DNA of 64,000 nucleotides from SG8-30 sp963710135 (GTDB taxonomy: Bacteria > Pseudomonadota > Gammaproteobacteria > Steroidobacterales > Steroidobacteraceae). Below the pieces are notes generated by a model. It was not told where the DNA came from. It did not search any database and saw nothing but the letters and a program-made list of their open reading frames with translations. The translations under genes and the position numbers were made by a program. Numbering within the stretch: position 1 is the stretch's first letter; the number at the start of each line of letters is the position of its first letter. Location: contig CAVPYY010000006.1 of assembly GCA_963710135.1 (NCBI GenBank), positions 620,001 to 684,000 on the forward strand. Direction: 5' to 3'. Positions 61,980-64,000 of the stretch are shown piece by piece.

Positions 61980-64000
61980 TCACAGTGGCCGGCGGGCCAG
62001 CCTGAGCGCGTTGCTGATCACCGTCACCGACGAAAGGGACATCGCAGCGGCCGCGACCGCCGGGGTGAGCGTCCACCCCAGCCAGGGATAGAGGATGCCG
62101 GCCGCGAGCGGCACGCCGAGCGCGTTGTAGCCAAACGCCAGCCACAGGTTCTGCCGCACGTTGCGCATCGTGGCGACACCCAGGCGCCGCGCGCGGGCGA
62201 TCGCCGCCAGGTCGCCCTTCACCAGCGTGATGCCGGCAGTCTGCTTGGCGACATCCGTGCCATGCCCCATGGCGATACCGACGTCGGCGCGCGCCAGCGC
62301 GGGCGCATCGTTGACGCCGTCGCCAGCCATGGCGACCCGGTGGCCCCGCCGCTGCAGCGCGGCGATGGCCTCGGCCTTGCCCTCTGGCTTGACCCCGGCG
62401 ATGACCTCGTCGATGGCCAGATCCGCACCGACCTGTTTCGCCGCCCGCTCGCTGTCGCCGGTCAGCATTACGACCGCGAGCCCGAGCGCACGCAACTCGT
62501 CGAGCGCCTCGCGAGTGCCGGGCTTGACGGGGTCGTGCGCCGTCAGCAGTCCCGCGAGGCGCCCGCCGATGCTCACGAACACAATACTGGCACCGCCGGC
62601 CATCGCGTGGTCCGCGTCCTGCTCCAGGCTCCCTGCCCCGCCTACGAACTGGCTGCTGCCGAGCCTCACCGCCGCTCCGTTCACCGTGCCGGCGGTGCCG
62701 GCGCCGGGCGTGGACTGCACGTCGCGCGCCAGCGGCGGGCGGATCCCGCGCTCGCGCGCCGCCGCCACGATGGCCCGTGCGAGGGGATGGTCGCTCTGCT
62801 TGGCCACGCCCGACGCGAGGCGCAGCACTTCGGCCTCCTCGAAGCCCGCGCCGACATGAATGGCGTCCAGACGCGGGCGCCCCTCGGTCAACGTGCCGGT
62901 CTTGTCGCAGACCAGCGTGTCCACACCCGCCATGGCCTCCAGCGCACGCGCCTCGCGAAACAGCACGCCGGACTGCGCGCCACGGCCCATGGCGACGGTC
63001 ATCGACATCGGTGTCGCCAGGCCCACCGCGCAGGGGCAGGCGATGATCAGCACCGTCACGCCGGCGACCAGCGCGTGGGCGATGCGCGGCTCCGGACCGA
63101 GCCACCACCAGGCCGCAGCGCTGAAGATCGCGACCACCACCACGGCGGGCACGAACCAGGCCGAGACCCGGTCCGCCAGTGCGTGCACCGGTGCGCGGCT
63201 GCGCTGCGCGTCGGCGACCATTCCGACGATGCGCGCCAGCGTGCCCTCGGAGCCGATGCCCTCCGCCCACATCACCAGCGACCCGTCGCCGTTGACGGTG
63301 CCGCCGATCAGCTTGTCGCCAGCCATCTTGGTGACCGGGATCGACTCGCCGGTGACCATGCTCTCGTCCACCGCGCTCGAGCCTTCCAGCACGACGCCGT
63401 CGACCGGAATCCGGGCGCCAGGACGGACCCGCAGCTTGTCCTGCTTGACCACTTGCTCCAGCAGGACCTCCTGTTCACTGCCGTCGTCGCCGATCCTCAC
63501 CGCCACCGGCGGCGCCAGGTCGAGCAGCGCACGCAGCGCCGAACCCGTGCGCGCCCGCGCACCGAGCTCGAGGATCTGTCCGGCCAGCACCAGTGCGACG
63601 ATGACCGCCGCGGCCTCGAAGTAGAGCGGCACGACGCCCATGGCATCGCGGGCGGAGGCCGGAAACAGCTGCGGCGCCATGAGCGCCACCAGGCTGTAGA
63701 GATACGCCGCCGAAACACCCAGCCCGATCAAGGTGAACATGTTCAGCCGCCGCGTCAGCGACTCGACCGCGCGGCGCAGGAACGGCCAGCCTGCCCACAG
63801 CACGACGGGTGTGGCCAGCAGCCCCTGCGCCACCCGGGCCCAGCGTGCGTGCTCCAGCGGCGCCAGGGCGGGCACGACCATTGGGCCCATCGCGAGCACC
63901 AGCACGGCGAGCGCCAGCGGTGCCGCGACCCACAGCCGCCGCCGGAAGTCGACCAGCTCGGGGTTCTCCGCCGGCAGCGCCGTGACCGTCACGGGCTCCA
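61980..64000 (-). CDS. copA: Copper-translocating P-type ATPase (CopA), C-terminal part
   Basis: 673 residues are visible; the gene runs off the right edge. The GTG at 63992 is not the start, because the frame continues upstream as LEP-V, matching the end of an N-terminal heavy-metal-binding segment. Motifs in order: VTGESIPV, the Cu site IIACPCAVGLATP, the phosphorylation site CDKTGTLTEG, QSDHPLARAI (the His-Pro) and MAGDGVNDAPALARAD. The last helices contain NLWLAFGYNALGVPLAAG and SLSSVTVISNALRL. It pumps Cu(I) out of the cytoplasm using ATP. Frame intact. Confidence 0.95.
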   Translation of the reverse strand, partial: EPVTVTALPAENPELVDFRRRLWVAAPLALAVLVLAMGPMVVPALAPLEHARWARVAQGLLATPVVLWAGWPFLRRAVESLTRRLNMFTLIGLGVSAAYLYSLVALMAPQLFPASARDAMGVVPLYFEAAAVIVALVLAGQILELGARARTGSALRALLDLAPPVAVRIGDDGSEQEVLLEQVVKQDKLRVRPGARIPVDGVVLEGSSAVDESMVTGESIPVTKMAGDKLIGGTVNGDGSLVMWAEGIGSEGTLARIVGMVADAQRSRAPVHALADRVSAWFVPAVVVVAIFSAAAWWWLGPEPRIAHALVAGVTVLIIACPCAVGLATPMSMTVAMGRGAQSGVLFREARALEAMAGVDTLVCDKTGTLTEGRPRLDAIHVGAGFEEAEVLRLASGVAKQSDHPLARAIVAAARERGIRPPLARDVQSTPGAGTAGTVNGAAVRLGSSQFVGGAGSLEQDADHAMAGGASIVFVSIGGRLAGLLTAHDPVKPGTREALDELRALGLAVVMLTGDSERAAKQVGADLAIDEVIAGVKPEGKAEAIAALQRRGHRVAMAGDGVNDAPALARADVGIAMGHGTDVAKQTAGITLVKGDLAAIARARRLGVATMRNVRQNLWLAFGYNALGVPLAAGILYPWLGWTLTPAVAAAAMSLSSVTVISNALRLARRPL

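Noticed and set aside
63990..63992. GTG as the start of copA
   Set aside because: The frame continues to the window edge and reads LEP-V, the usual junction after the N-terminal metal-binding segment, so the gene is truncated by the window.

Overview
The window is a high-GC (roughly two-thirds G+C by eye), gene-dense chromosomal segment. It most resembles a gammaproteobacterium of the Xanthomonadales/Nevskiales/Steroidobacterales/Woeseia type. The signs are a cysD start at the left edge, Dnr/FNR-controlled denitrification genes, two TonB receptors, SlyD, MsrA, CopA, and integron attC sites of xanthomonad style. No rRNA, tRNA, CRISPR array or transposase gene was seen.

Layout. (1) 1-135: the start of cysD. 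(2) 205-6045: a GntR/HutC-regulated acyl-CoA cluster (CitE-like lyase, MaoC hydratase, acyl-CoA dehydrogenase, two family III CoA-transferases) resembling itaconate or other C5-dicarboxylate catabolism. A haem-type TonB receptor and an Asp/Glu/maleate racemase-family enzyme follow. (3) 9211-15857: a compact NO-handling island with cytochrome cd1 nitrite reductase (nirS, carrying an extra N-terminal cytochrome c domain), Dnr regulator, quinol-type NO reductase and NnrS. FNR/Dnr-type boxes lie upstream of nirS and of the NO reductase. (4) 15880-16365: slyD. (5) 16467-38751: the most interesting part, a multi-operon envelope system. It comprises a TonB-like protein, two ExbD/TolR proteins, an ExbB/TolQ protein, a Pro/Ala-rich periplasmic protein, two large TPR proteins, a coiled-coil membrane protein and a TlpA. 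These are followed by a Tat-exported DUF1501-like protein, a di-haem LamG lipoprotein, a mono-haem cytochrome-like protein and, divergently, an HzsA-like di-haem lipoprotein, an SH3+barrel protein, a barrel lipoprotein, another TlpA, DUF4266, DUF3570 and (convergent) ApbE. I infer an ion-gradient-energised, cytochrome-containing envelope machine of unknown substrate. (6) 38909-55479: mixed housekeeping and accessory genes (SYLF, oxidoreductase, MsrA, VOC, kinase-like, DUF885 peptidase, patatin-barrel protein, TonB receptor, agmatine deiminase, aminotransferase V, PhyH). (7) about 55680-58450, perhaps to 60000: lower-GC integron cassettes with attC sites and no integrase in view. (8) 60091-64000: LysE, a membrane protein, PAP2 and the C-terminal part of CopA.

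Many otherwise well-conserved genes carry single-base frameshifts, nearly all of the resolved ones being +1. They are more likely sequencing or assembly errors than decay. Genes are therefore given as full spans with the breaks noted.
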